A stretch of 64,000 nt of DNA, taken from NCBI GenBank assembly GCA_016648135.1, contig JADDOH010004264.1:1-64000 (forward strand), in the 5' to 3' direction. This DNA comes from Agrypnia vestita. Lineage: Eukaryota; Arthropoda; Insecta; Trichoptera; Phryganeidae. This document shows, piece by piece, positions 9,628 to 20,859 of the stretch. The translations under genes and the position numbers were made by a program. The notes below the pieces were generated by a model that saw only the letters and a program-made list of their open reading frames with translations, did not search any database and was not told where the DNA came from. Positions within the stretch are counted from its first letter, which is position 1; each line of letters opens with the position of its first letter.

Positions 9628-10218
9628 AATAACTCGTAAAATGGCATAAATCGCTCTTTGAAGGCGGATTGCCTAATTCTTAGAAGAAGAGAAGAATCAG
9701 TATTTGAGATTGAGAATATATCATACAAAAATCGGCCCATATTTGGGTTGCAACATGCCACACGGTGGTACTCCAAGCATCAAATTCCAAGATCAACGAT
9801 ATTGCAGATATGTTATCTCCACGCGATACAACGCTTATCTAAAATCCATTCTCCGTTGTTCGTGGAAAGTCGCGATTGAATCTTGATTTGAAGCGTTTAG
9901 AAAGTTTTCTGAATAGATCGTAGAAATGTCTAGATTGGAGATTAGCCATACAATATATATATATCAGTGTTTTCGTGCTTCCAGCGGGTACATGAACATT
10001 CTTTTGATGAACAACGATTCTTAACGTGACGATGCTAAACTCAGATAATATTGTTTATGAATAACATTGCGTTAAACTTCAACCAACTTAAATATTTGAT
10101 ACTAGCTGATATATTGCACACCCAACGTAAGACTATGTTTCATCTTTTCAAAACACGCATTCTGAGATAATGCAGATAAAGTTTTTTGCTCTCGTAATAT
10201 AAATAGTACCGTAAGCAT

Positions 10219-10685
10219 ATTTTGAGTATGTCCAAATTTTTCAGATCAGAACTGGACTTTTGCAACAGGGACATCATTAATCAATCAATGTATATTATAG
10301 ATGTCTCACAGAGACGAAACTGTGTTTTTTTATTACACATATAAAGTATTTTCATTACACAGATAAAGTATATTGCTCACAAAAACTCCAAAATCAATAT
10401 AGATGTCTCATTAGCGACATCTGTGGTCATTTTAGGGGAATGAAAAAGCTTTGGTGCCGGCCGCGCTAAGGATTGTTACAACTCATATATACAACTTCCA
10501 AAAATGAGTAGACATGGTATTCTATCATGGGTGAAAATGGCGAACGTTACATTGTGTAAAGTGATCACTTAAGCCAGCCGTACGATAGGTTGTAAGCCCT
10601 ACGTACACCTAAAAGACTTCTTTACCTAGTTTCCCATAAAAAAATACAGTTTCGTCTCTGTGAGACATCTATAATATACATTGAG
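10219..10685 (-). mobile_element. GATC-palindrome foldback element (copy 1), 12-bp target duplication
   Basis: Direct repeats TACCGTAAGCAT flank it (10207-10218, 10686-10697). The tail end (ATTTTGAGTATGTCC) is on the left and the TATAATATACATT end on the right. Inside are the two facing CACAGAGACGAAACTG modules, a GATGTCTCATTAGCGACATC hairpin and one AAGTGATCACTTAAGCC. No ORF. Mechanism is unknown; see findings. Confidence 0.75.
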
Positions 10686-10840
10686 TACCGTAAGCATTGA
10701 AAATGCTTCATTTGCGTATAAACACGACAAAATGTCATTATTATTTTTACTTTTCTTATAATAAAACACATTTTAAAACAGCACTTTCTTTTTTTCTTCT
10801 TTAATCACACAATTTAAGGAAAAATGTACCAAATGCAAAT

Positions 10841-10940
10841 ACAGGGTATAACAGAGCTAGTCCACAATACTTTACAGGTGGATTCCTGCCTTGATTATGA
10901 GTACAAAATGTTCAAGCAACCACGAACTGTATAATTTAAA
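10841..10940 (+). mobile_element. Single arm of the ACAGG-ended foldback family (copy 3)
   Basis: ACAGGGTATAACAGAGCTAG is followed by GGATTCCTGCCTTGATTATG and AATGTTCAAGCAACCACG, matching one arm of the copy at 9111. The second arm is missing. Confidence 0.6.
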
Positions 10941-11689
10941 TTCAAATTGTCATTTTAAATTTAAAAAAAATAATGGTGACATTTTTTCATAATGTTGTTT
11001 AAAAAAAATTACAGATTCATAAATATTTCAAGGAGATATTACGCAAACAGTGAGGCATAATTTTTTCAAACGGACCTTGAAAATGCTCTTGATATACATA
11101 TATATTGTTTATTAATTATTTTAGTCACGTTAAAAATCAATGAATTATATGCGATTTTTATTTTATCCTATACTTTACTATTTACCCTAAAAAATAACAA
11201 AGCACGCCTTCTATTTTACTTTAAAGATTCTATAATAGAGCAGAAATTACTTTTGTAAGGTGCCTTTTTAATATTAGAAATTTTAAAAAAGAAAAAAAAA
11301 TTCATCATGTCAGTTTTAATTAACTCTAATGCAATTTAAATGGAAATATGAGAAGTAACTGTGTCTGAGAAACGGTAAGAAGACATAACAGAGATCTAGC
11401 CCAGATAAATTCCGGTTATATATGTTAGCTAATAAATGCTTGTACCTATGTGTCATAGTACATGTCTACATACGTTTATATATGACCACTTTCTTATTTT
11501 GTAGATTTTGAATTAATTACAGATGTTGTTATAATTTTGTTTAAATAATAATAACAAAATAATATTGAAAAAACTCCACTTCATCATCTTTTTGGAGAGC
11601 TACAGTGATAAAATTGATGTATTTATTTATAGTTTGATAAACTAGGAAAAAAATGTTATAAATATATTGTATGAATCTGTGTGAAAAAT
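10941..11689. other. AT-rich, nothing recognised
   Basis: No coding, RNA or repeat feature could be supported. Confidence 0.35.
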
Positions 11690-11885
11690 GGTTTGGGTTT
11701 TCCGGGATATTCTGCCGTGTTTCTGCGACTTTTCTGATCGACGTTTTGGATCCCATTGGAGGGTCCATTATCAGGGCAGATCCCGAAAGGATCCGAAACG
11801 TCGGCCAGAAAGGTCAAATATACTGCAGAATATCGCATAATGGTCAAGCCAGAAGATTTCGAAAGGCCGTAAAAACCTAAGAAAA
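11690..11885. mobile_element. Hammerhead-element relic, palindromic arrangement
   Basis: The left part (11690-11775) is the minus-strand hammerhead element in decayed form: box I CTGATAA, box II AAAAC, cores at 11774-11743. The right part (11776-11885) repeats the box II side on the plus strand (GGATCCGAAACGTCGGCC) and ends GGCCGTAAAAACCTAAGAA. The two halves face each other, so this is a snapback or head-to-head double insertion. Neither half has an intact core. Confidence 0.6.
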
Positions 11886-12529
11886 TTATTGTATCTATTT
11901 TTTAAACCAATAATAGCTTACGGTCGCCATGTACAAGAGGCACAGAACTAGAAAGCCTGGAAAATAAATAATAAATATAATTGGCGATCTGCAATGTTAA
12001 GACTAGCGAAGATATTGAAGAACCAATCTACAGGCACTTAAAATTACAAATCGTTCTTTCTTTTTGTTTGTGCTTTTAGGTTTAACGAACATTATCGACC
12101 ATGATCGTTAAAATGGATGGAAAACATAAACTTTTTTATCTCTGCTTGAGTTAAATTATATTTTATATTTACTATTCGAGTATCTAGAGTATCAGAATCT
12201 CTCGTAGACCGGGGAAGTACTCAACTGACTGCATCAAAATAAAGATTTTTTAAATTTATATGGTTAAGGTGAAAAAACACATAATTAATTAAATAGGTAC
12301 TGACAAAAGGAACCGCAGTTACTGTAGGGGGTTGTACTAGGAATATTGAAAGAAGAGGAGAAGATTTTGTAAAAGGAACATTGTGAAACAAATTATTTTA
12401 TTTATTTGTTAACATTAAAATTATTCATTTCATTACCCTTACTGGCGTCAGGGTGAAGTTGTTGAATGGTAAATGAATGAAAAAATATTTACTTTCCATG
12501 ATGTGGCTCGCGAATTAAGAAAATTTTTA

Positions 12530-12665
12530 TTATTGTAACTACACATCGGCCCTGATGATGGACCCTGGAATGGGATCCGAAACTTTCGCCAGAAAGGTCG
12601 TAGAAACGCGGCAGAATATCTCAGAATATTCAAACTAAAGATTATGGACGGCCGTGAAAACCTAA
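12530..12665 (+). mobile_element. Hammerhead-element relic, plus strand
   Basis: CTGATGA (12552-12558), stem II GGACCC/GGGATCC and GAAAC (12579-12583) are intact. The ACGUC cleavage segment has become ACTTTC, so it should not cleave. Downstream GCGGCAGAATATCTCAGAATA and GGCCGTGAAAACCTAAGAA match the other copies. Confidence 0.65.
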
Positions 12666-12814
12666 GAATATTTTTAGCAAGCCTAACCATATTCTTAAAA
12701 TCGAAGGAGTTCCTAAGAATTTAAAAAGAAAAGTCTTTGAACTTACTACCAATTCCATATAAAAAAAAACTAAAATGTACGCATCGATCAACGGGAAGAT
12801 AAATGTTTTAGAAA

Positions 12815-13010
12815 CATAATTAGAATCGAAGAAATCAAACGCCGAAAAAAAATGTATTGCCAAATTGAAATGGCAATGGGTAAGTCAGGTGGCTAGACAA
12901 GGAACTAACAGATGGGCATACAGAATTTTACGAAGGAGAGCATGGGAAAAAAAGAGACACAATAGATGTCAAAAAGCGGGTCGATTTTTGGGAGGGGGCG
13001 AACTCATATT
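12815..13010 (+). pseudogene. LINE relic, C-terminal region
   Basis: Plus strand reads WQWVSQVARQGTNRWAYRIL then RRRAWEKKRHNR. This resembles the 'GHVARxxxxRW...W.P...KR..GRP' C-terminus of an arthropod LINE, about 50 codons. The 32375-32590 relic is of the same type. Confidence 0.55.
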
Positions 13011-13079
13011 TTAAAAAAAATATTTAATGTAATTTTCTAGCAATAGATCGCGACACACAACACCTAGACTTGAAAAATT

Positions 13080-13175
13080 CACATAAATGTATTGTGATCT
13101 CACCATAAATCGAACCCAGAACCTCTGGTATGAAAAAAATCTTTTGTACACTTGACTACGTTAGACGCCCGTATT
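13080..13175 (-). repeat. Possible tRNA-derived SINE fragment
   Basis: On the minus strand, GGTTCTGGGTTCGATTTATGG contains a B-box-like GGTTCGATT. An A-box-like TAACGTAGTCAAGTG lies about 45 bp upstream. A similar arrangement occurs at 50375-50455 (minus). Acceptor pairing is poor. Confidence 0.35.
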
Positions 13176-13768
13176 ACACGTTGTTTTTTTTTTAATTTTA
13201 ACGTCAAGTTGACCGTTACGTAAATAAACAAATACGACCCATCTGACCTTGGAAAAAATTGACAAAATCGATGACTCATGTCGCCAATTGAATCGAAGAA
13301 CTGTGAACCGAAATCAATGTCACCAACACTACTCGACCGTTTCTTGCTCGGCTCAGCTGATTACGTTGTCCGAAGACGTCACAGAAGCGAAAGTACTTTT
13401 CGCAATCGTACGCGGAAAAACACCGAGTTATTTTGCATACTCCATTTTTTAGTAGGAAAATTTCTTGCCATTAACATGTGGAATTTGTAATTCAACAGTA
13501 GCGAAATGGGTCTTACTATTAAAATAATAATTGTACCGACAGCATAGCAACAGGTCAGACTTAACACTAATAGTAATAATTGAGAGGTCGCGAAGTTATA
13601 CGTAAAGTTATACATCAGACACTCTAGTATAGTACAGTTTGGTAGATTCAATTATAAACCACGGCTTAAACAGTTGCATAAGATTCTGACTTACTTTTCA
13701 ATCAAAATTAAACGAAGTGAAACAAATTTAAATAAATATTGTAAAACTATAGCAAATAAAAAATAAAA
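13176..13768. other. No feature recognised
   Basis: Mixed-composition DNA with several overlapping short chance ORFs on both strands, none with a recognisable motif. Confidence 0.3.
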
Positions 13769-14253
13769 AAGTAACCCATAAAAACCAAGTTTTCATTATA
13801 CTCCCTTTCTTTGTAAAATATAATAACAATTAAAGACGAATTAAAACATATAACATAACACTAAACTTACAGTAATTTAATATATTTCTAAAATGACAGA
13901 TGTTTTGAGCTTTGATAAGACACTTCGTGCTTTGTGTAGTAAAGTACCTATTATGTATACCGACGGATTAATTCAAATTTAGCCGCCGTTGCTAGTAATC
14001 AAACTTTTGTAATGATTCCAATTTGAAAAAAATATTAAGAACTTGAAAAATCCAAAATTATACTATAATTATTATTATTTTTTAACGAAAATTTGACAGA
14101 TCTTCTTGATCGTCGCCACGAGTCTGCTTGCAAAGTTTCAGCTCGATTGGATCACGGGAAAAGGGTCAAAAATCGATCCAAAGTTTTTTCGACGGCAAAC
14201 CGGCAAGCAAGCAAGCAGACGCCACGAGTTAATATAAAGGGAGTAAAAAGGAG
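13769..14253 (+). mobile_element. Family B repeat (copy 3, forward, nearly complete)
   Basis: Starts GTAACCCATAAAAACCAAG and ends near GACGCCACGAGTTAATATAA, AAGGGAGTAAAAAG. It contains GCTCGATTGGATCACGGGAA and GCAAGCAAGCAAGCAGACG. An internal segment around CTTTGTGTAGTAAAGTACC is shorter than in copy 1. Confidence 0.7.
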
Positions 14254-14655
14254 CAGTAAAAACCATCCTGATAATCTATTTAAAATGTGTTAAATCTTAC
14301 TGATACAAAAACAATTTCATTCACAAACTGATACTAGAAGAGTATTCGAAGTTTAGATTTAAAAAATAAACACAGTACAGTTATGTGAAACGATAAATAA
14401 CGAATAAAAAATTAGAAATAAAAAATTCTAATATTTTTACGGACCAAACAGTAGTAAACTATTTAGTACATTAGCGGACGAACAAAGAATATTGGAATAT
14501 TTTTAAAGAAATACCACAGTGTACTGTGAAATATGTATAATATATAACATGTACTATAATGTATTCTTACGCACAAACTGCATAAACAGTTTTGAAAGAT
14601 GTCGAAAAGAATATAAATGTAGGTACATATTATCGATTATTATAGATTATTTTGT

Positions 14656-15109
14656 CCATTCAGAATATTTTGAGTTTGTTCAAATCTTTCAGAACAGTGC
14701 TGGATTTATGTCACAGAGACATTATTAATCAATTAGTGTATATTATAGATATCTCACAGAGACGAAACTGTATTAAAATCAATGTAGATTTTCTCATTAG
14801 CGACATCTGTGGGGATTTAGGGGAATGAAAATGGCTTTGTACAGGCCGCATGGAAAAGGCGCTTACAACTCATATATGAAAGCTCTCCACGCAATTTGAA
14901 CATATATACAACTTCCAAAAAATGAATAAGCATGGTATATTCTATCATGGGTGGAAATGGCGAATGTTACAATTGTGTAAAGTGATCACTTAAGCCAACC
15001 ATAAAAAGACAGGTCATAAGTCCTGTGTACACCCAAATGACTTCTATACCTACTTTCCCATAATTAATACAGTTTCGTCTCTGTGAGATATCTATAATAT
15101 ACACTAATT
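14656..15109 (-). mobile_element. GATC-palindrome foldback element (copy 2), 11-bp target duplication
   Basis: GATTATTTTGT occurs at 14645-14655 and 15110-15120. The order matches copy 1: tail end (CAGAATATTTTGAGTTTG) on the left, CACAGAGACGAAACTG, the inner GACATCTGTGGGG block, AAGTGATCACTTAAGCC, then the inverted CAGTTTCGTCTCTGTG. No ORF. Confidence 0.8.
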
Positions 15110-15120
15110 GATTATTTTGT

Positions 15121-15375
15121 ATACAGTACCCGGAGTTTTACGATTGAGACCATGGAACATGAAAAGACGAATAGGCTGGCCTCAGAAAAGGCCTCAAAAA
15201 TGGTATTGTCCACGTTGCAGGTAACAGATGGATAAGAAAAGTCCAAAGAAGAGTGGATTAGAAAACATAAGAAGAGGCCTTCAGCATATTCAGCAGCGGG
15301 GAGATGGCTGAGGAAGAAGAAGATAGAAAACATCACCAGGTTTTTCAATTTCGCCCACTTCAGAAAATTTCGCAC
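15121..15375 (+). pseudogene. Weak LINE relic
   Basis: Plus strand near 15236-15320 gives KVQRRVD then FSIFSSGEMAEEEED and overlapping frames. This loosely resembles LINE C-terminal endings with a run of acidic residues and a GAAGAAGAAGATAG tail. Evidence is thin. Confidence 0.3.
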
Positions 15376-15379
15376 AGGT

Positions 15380-15840
15380 ACTTAACACTTTGCTTGTCTA
15401 TGCTTACTTGTTTCTATCGCTTGTTTATTGTCTTCGCTTCGATGACTTCGCCAAATGTCAAAATAAGACATCTGCGCGCACCGCACCGAAAAATATGCAG
15501 TGCGAATATTTATGCGAAATATCATTTTCTTGTATCTTCCGGTATATCTCGTTGTATTCTATCTATTTCCAGTTGTTTCCAATTTATTCTACGCGTTTTA
15601 AAATAACTTAAACCGTTAGGAAATCCTCGATTATTGTATTAGTTGTAATCATTATTATATTACAATTAGTATTTTTCGTGTGGGATGCTATTGAGTTCAG
15701 TTGGTTTCAGATCTAAGGACATATAAAAGCGCGATAGAATCTTTATTTAGAATCATTGCTTTCAATAATGATCTGAAGTTCATCATAAGAAATTGAAATT
15801 AAATAGAAATAATATACATGTCTGATTAAAGTAATTTTTA
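15380..15840. other. Possible decayed LTR sequence
   Basis: TGTCTATGCTTACTTG, CTATCGCTTGTTTATTGTC and GACTTCGCCAAATGTC resemble the second half of the LTR-like sequence at 42659. Further right is ACATATAAAAGCGCG (TATA-like), about 60 bp from the start of a T-rich stretch. No flanking duplication was found, so the LTR call is tentative. Confidence 0.3.
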
Positions 15841-16392
15841 TTGATCCTTTCCCATATAAAACATTTCTACATCGTTATACGATTAGAAAATTAATAAAAT
15901 CTGGGTATAATACACCATCAAAGCGAGGATTTTCATAACAGTAATCTACCCAATATATCTATCGATCTGAGACATAGACACTGAGGTAGAAAAAAGGGAG
16001 GAATATTGATGCATTGGAGTTGTGGTGCAAATATTATGCACAGCTCACAGAGCAAACTCCATTTTACAAGGAATAAATGTTGAGCAATGTCTATCTGTCT
16101 GTTGACTCTGGTGTTGTAGCTATGAGTGAAGAAGAAAAAGAAGGAGTGGAATATACAAGCCACGCGCATTATACAGCGACACGTGTAGCATGTTGCGTGA
16201 CACACATTAATTACAATGAACAATAATACGTTTCTCTGACTGGCTGGTTCTATGGAATGCCTGGCACTTCTAGTTACTTTTAGATGCACGCATTGTATGA
16301 GATTTTAGATACCGTATCCGAGAACTCTTTAATAAATTTGTTAGATTAATTAATATAGTAACTATCTGAACATTCGTGTAAAATCACGGGAC
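15841..16392. other. Unassigned sequence with a 118-codon minus-strand frame
   Basis: The minus frame 16289-15933 is open but has a biased, low-information composition and no motif I recognise. It may be chance. Nothing else is visible. Confidence 0.3.
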
Positions 16393-16780
16393 ATAAATAA
16401 ATTAATTAATTAAGGAAAATAAAAAATAATCTTAATCTAAACTTTAACCCTTTTTACATTAAACAATTATTCTACACATATTTACACTTGGACTTATGAC
16501 TCACTCAACTTACCACTAACATTGCACGTAATACTTTGTAGATACATAATTCCTATCTTATGAAAATAAATATTACTGACGAATTAAAAAAAAATATTAT
16601 AATTGTGTTCTATAACGCCACTCTGGGACAGGCGTAGCCTAGTAGAGTGGCGTAATCCACAAATTTAACAACAACAAAAAAATGTGTAATTTATCTTATA
16701 TTCTTATTATTAAATTAGTATTAAGTACCTGTATTTGTAAACAAGGATTTTTTTTTTTGAAATAAATAAAAAAAAATAAA
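16393..16780 (+). mobile_element. LINE 3'-UTR-type repeat with conserved hairpin (copy 1)
   Basis: Matches 36715-37085 closely over about 350 bp, including CACATATTTACACTTGGAC and GTTCTATAACGCCACTCTGG. It ends in an A-rich AAATAAATAAAAAAAAATAA tail. Hairpin: CGCCACTCT (16616-16624) pairs perfectly with AGAGTGGCG (16644-16652), with an inner AGGC/GCCT stem. No coding sequence precedes it, so it is truncated within the 3' UTR or is a SINE built from it. Confidence 0.7.
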
Positions 16781-16904
16781 AATAGTAATTGCAGGATTTT
16801 GAAGCTGAATATTCATGTATAGAAAACCATTTGTTTTTTTAAATGGACTTTACTAGCTTAAATCTAAAACTAATTATAATAATAATATTAAAATGTCAAT
16901 TGTT

Positions 16905-16995
16905 GGAGGCGGCGACACTTGAACCCGTGCTGTTTGAGTGTCACAATCTAATTATCTGAAGTTGTGATTCCAGTAATTTACGGACGCTATAGACC
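16905..16995 (-). repeat. Possible tRNA-like sequence
   Basis: The minus strand contains GCACGGGTTCAAGTGTCGCC, a B-box-like GGTTCAAG, with TCACAACTTCAGATAATTAG upstream. A tRNA-derived fragment is possible. The stem pairings are not good enough for a gene. Confidence 0.25.
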
Positions 16996-17098
16996 GACAG
17001 ACAGACGACAAAACTGTTATATTTAAATAATAGTCAAAATGCGGTAGCTTTTGAAAGAATTTATTAAGGATAGTTTTAAGTTCTAAGCAATTCTCTTG

Positions 17099-17646
17099 AT
17101 ATACGGGTTATTTGGAAAACATTAATAACCTCGCAGAACGATACTCCTTCCTTGATAATGAGTCGAAAATTTTCAAGCTATTATGACCTAATATCAATAG
17201 TTAAGGAGATATGCGATATCAAAGTTTGCATTTTTTTTTCAATATTTCTGACTTATCTTTTGTAAAACGTTGGACTATCATTACAGTAACTTATATCGAG
17301 TATGAAAATTTCATTTCCTTTAATACAAGTCAAACAAAAAATAAAAACCTTCGAATTCCATTTGGAAAACATTCCAATTAGAATTTTTTCAGGGTTTTAA
17401 TCTTTTTATTCAACTTGTATTGAAACGAATGAATTTTTCGTAATTGATATAACTTACTGTAATGATAGTCCAACGTTTTACAAAAGATAAGTCAGAAATA
17501 TTGAAAAAAAAATGCAAACTTTGATGTCGCATATCTCTATAACTATGGATATTAGGTCATGAGAGCTTGAATATTTTCGACTCATAATCAAGGCAGGAGT
17601 ATAGTCCTGCGAGGTTATTAATGTTTTACAAATAACCCTGTATACG
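17099..17646. mobile_element. Foldback element, ACAGG-ended family (copy 4)
   Basis: Left end TATACGGGTTATTTGGAAAA; right end CAAATAACCCTGTATA. Arms of about 250 bp share TTAAGGAGATATGCGATATC, ATTTCTGACTTATCTTTTG and AACTTATATCGAGTATG with the copies at 9111 and 25829. The terminus differs from copy 2 after the first seven bases, defining a subfamily with 25829-26382. Confidence 0.75.
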
Positions 17647-18240
17647 GCAAAAAAGATAAAAGTCAGGCTTGTAATACGCGTTAACCTTAGAGGAAAAACT
17701 ATCAATATTCAGTTTTGTTCGGAGGACCACTACTTATCGTATGATATACATACGAACTTCACAACACTTGCGAGGCGATATTGTTCTCTACAACACATGG
17801 ATTCGAGTCAGTATTATGTTCCGTATCTCATTTGATTGAGGCCACAATATTATATATGAAAGAGGAAAGAAGCATCAAAAATTATATGAAAATGTGCACG
17901 ATAAGAATAATTTTGTCCGGAAATTCATGATGTGAAATTAAAACACTATATTTTTATCGAAGATTTCGATTCACGCCATCGCATGTGCACGACACACAGC
18001 CAATCACTTACAAGTTAGAAATGTTGCATTCTTGCATATGAGGGGTTGCCATTCGATTTTTCTTAAAAATTTACATGTTTCCACTACGAAGTGACGAAGC
18101 AAGCAGGTGTATGACAACATAATGTTCCTTTTTAGGTTTTTAGTTGCGTTTTAAAGTCTGTTCAATATATGATATATCAATCAACCATAACCATGGAGAA
18201 AAAGTGCTAGATTGGTACATACCCAACAGGGGAAGCTGAT
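17647..18240. other. No feature recognised
   Basis: Mixed AT-rich DNA. The minus frame 17705-17478 lies in the foldback arm and is a shadow. Confidence 0.3.
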
Positions 18241-18244
18241 GTAT

Positions 18245-18470
18245 GAAGTATGTATCAGGCCTCAGATACACATGCTTAGTGTGTATCTGAGGTATGTATC
18301 AGGCCTCAGATACACGTGAGCATGCACAGTATCGACCTTCTCTAGGCCTTGCTTATTAGTGGCATGTGTGTACGCGCATTGCTAGTAACGAGCATGCCAC
18401 TAGCCATACAACAGCCGGTTGATTTATGAGCATGCCACTAAGTGGCATGTGTATCTGTACCTTCATGCAA
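18245..18470. repeat. Cluster of short direct and inverted repeats
   Basis: TGTATCAGGCCTCAGATACA occurs at 18251 and again 44 bp later at 18295. Between the copies lies the inverse GTGTATCTGAGG. Further right, AGTGGCATGTGT, GAGCATGCCACTA (twice) and TAAGTGGCATGTGTATCTG form an inverted set. The block could fold into several hairpins. No promoter or gene can be tied to it. Confidence 0.6.
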
Positions 18471-18801
18471 TAGACTTCTTAGACACTGAAGATAATAAAC
18501 ATAATAATAATCTCTAATTGATTTTTTGAGAATCGCCATCAGCCAAGGAGACGTTTCCTCTTGGTCACAATGATCTTCTACCTGAAGAGAGGTGTTTCTC
18601 TCTTATCGCAACTTATCACACAAAACGCATTTGATCCTTTTATATGGATCTGAAGGGGATATTTACCTTGTCGCAGATGTCACCAAAATGACTTATAAAA
18701 CTTCTTCTTCAAATATAGCAAATTTATTTTGTGGTGACATTTTTATAATTTATATAAATTAACTTTGTGAACACCACTTGTTTATTGAAAAAAATCAACA
18801 T

Positions 18802-18829
18802 GTTTCGAAGCCAATGGCTTCTTCGTCAG
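18802..18829 (-). ncRNA. Hammerhead-like ribozyme motif, ACAUGU class
   Basis: Minus strand: box I CTGACGA (position 7 is free in the consensus), one A, then stem II GAAGCC-ATT-GGCTTC with six perfect pairs, then GAAAC. Stem III is the palindrome ACAUGU, followed by U as the candidate cleavage nucleotide. GAU after it can pair with AUC before box I. The best-paired core in the window. The same flank type recurs at 32782. Confidence 0.55.
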
Positions 18830-18839
18830 GATAACAAAA

Positions 18840-19640
18840 ATAATATTTAAAAATCGAAGTATAGATCAAAAAATTATATATTGAAAATGATAATATAAAG
18901 TACCTACTGAACATGAAAATAAACTTAAAAGATAACTATTTGCAAAAAGGACCTGATTATTTATAACATTCAATTTACTATTTACACTCTTTCTTATTTC
19001 CAAAATTTCTAATTTATCAAATTGTGATTCTGTATAATTTGTATGTAAAATTTGTAAACCCTTAAAACGTTTGAAATGAAAGAGATGTTTCTACTTACAG
19101 TTATTTAAGATCTGTATCTGATTGTAATTGATTGATTGCCAACTAAGATTTAAAGTACCTACCGATAGTTGCCCGTCAAATTGCAAAAAAAAATCAAATA
19201 ATGGTTAGTTTGTCACCTGTTAAAGAACCATAATTAGTAAATTAAAGAAACCGAAGTATGAAAAAAAAGGAAAAAACGGAAAAAAATTATAGAAAATTCA
19301 AGACTAAATTGAAAAATCTTCTACAAAAAACCATCACAATAACGCAATGAAAAAATCTTATCAAAAAGAATCTATATATACTTTTAACTGTCATTACAAT
19401 ACCTTCTTAATTATTAATTTTTATAACTTAATTTATTGTATCCTTGTGTATACCTTATCTACTTATTCTTATGTCTCACATTTTTGTATTCTTGTATTGT
19501 TTATATCTTACTTACTTAATTTAATGTCTTAATTTTTATAACTTAATCTAATGTTTATTTTTCTATATATTACTTATTTAATATAATGTCTTACACTAAC
19601 GATTTCATTAATAATAGATATATACATGTGTGACAATGCC
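18840..19640. other. AT-rich, possible LINE 3' end
   Basis: Near 19285-19345 the plus strand reads FKTKLKNLLQKT, a typical final segment of CR1/Jockey-like LINE proteins. This would fit the hairpin that follows at 19641. Otherwise unassigned. Confidence 0.3.
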
Positions 19641-19682
19641 CCCACTTTTAAACACGAGAATAAATTCTCATTTAAAAGTGGG
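19641..19682 (+). repeat. 12-bp-stem hairpin, likely LINE 3' UTR
   Basis: CCCACTTTTAAA (19641-19652) pairs perfectly with TTTAAAAGTGGG (19671-19682). The inner segment AGAAT/ATTCT pairs again. The two-level stem layout matches the LINE 3'-UTR hairpins at 16616, 36937, 41656 and 62125, with different bases. Confidence 0.6.
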
Positions 19683-19689
19683 TAAGCGT

Positions 19690-20540
19690 GTAATATAATT
19701 GTGGATTAATTAAATTATATTGAATACTCTTAAGTTTGTACATTTTACCAAATAAATTTAAAAGAAAAATAAAATTTAAAAAAAAAGTAGCGTTGTGAGC
19801 TGAAAATAGTTAAGTTTACCTAAAAGTTTGCAGAAGAACTTTAATTAAAATTTTCTTTTTTTCATATTAATCGATGATGCAACGATCGTTTATTTTGTTT
19901 TGTTGCAAAATTACATATTTTGACTTTCGATTCAATTACGAGATTACCTTTACCAGTTGAAGGTTGTGCTGTTTGATCGCCTGATTGCTCAACCTAATTA
20001 TTATATTACAGGTAAACATTCTCGGCCGAGTGATTCCATTTCATTACCGGATTTACAATGCGGATGCAGCGCAGATTCGCTACGCTCCTTGACTTGGCAT
20101 TTAATTTTGTTGAGTTCGCGGATGTAACGAATCGTTAAAGCATTTAATATTTATAATTATATAAAATTATGGAAAAAACTAATATCTAATAATATATATT
20201 AAATACTGAAAGCTGAGATAGAAAACACATTCAGAGAATTATGGTCGCAAACAAAACTACTCAAGAATTTATTTATTTTAATTTGTTTGTATCTGAAAAT
20301 GTGCAATAAATTGGAAATTCGTGTAAGTGTCTACAATGCTCAGGAATATCCCAGAAGATTCGTGAAATGACGGTACAAAGGCGGGCCGCGTTATTTCTGC
20401 GCAACAGTTTGTTTTGACAAGTGATTCCAACGACAGTAAATCAAGAAAGTACCCACCGACAAGCGAGAAGTTTTCTAGCGCTAACTTGAGCGATTTAACA
20501 AACGTGCATCAGTATATGAGAGACGAGCTATTCAGGAGTG
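19690..20540. other. No feature recognised
   Basis: Slightly GC-richer patches near 20030-20110 and 20390-20480 carry no supportable exon. Confidence 0.3.
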
Positions 20541-20550
20541 ATGAAAAAAC

Positions 20551-20856
20551 TGACCCATAAAAACTAAGATTTTATTATTCTCCTTTCTGATTGAATCAGG
20601 TTTCGTTCCTACTGCACGCGTCGGGGTCATCACTCATTTGTATTGATTCCAATTTGAAAAAAACATTAAAATTTTGAAAAATCCAAAATTATAATATGAT
20701 TATTAAAAAAAAATAAACGAAAATTTGTTAGATCATTTTTATCGTCGCCACGAGTATGCCTGCAAAGTTTCAGCTCGATTGGATTACGGAAAAAGGGTTA
20801 AAAATCGATCCAAAGTTTTTCCAGACGCTACGAGTTAAAAGAAAGGGAGTAAAAAG
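20551..20856 (+). mobile_element. Family B repeat (copy 4, internally deleted)
   Basis: Starts CTGACCCATAAAAACTAAG and ends CGCTACGAGTTAAAAGAAAG, GGGAGTAAAAAG. The middle is reduced to about 300 bp, a typical internal deletion of a non-autonomous element. Confidence 0.65.
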
Positions 20857-20859
20857 CAG

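Noticed and set aside
10300..10325. TCTCACAGAGACGAAAC in the GATC-palindrome family as a hammerhead core
   Set aside because: It has a stem-II-like hairpin (GTCTC/GAGAC) followed by GAAAC, but the CTGANGA box is absent (the preceding bases are TATAGAT), and no palindromic stem III follows. The same holds in every copy.
15933..16289. 118-residue minus-strand protein
   Set aside because: Open but with a cysteine/phenylalanine-rich, low-information composition typical of antisense or chance frames; no motif, no splice context, no start context.
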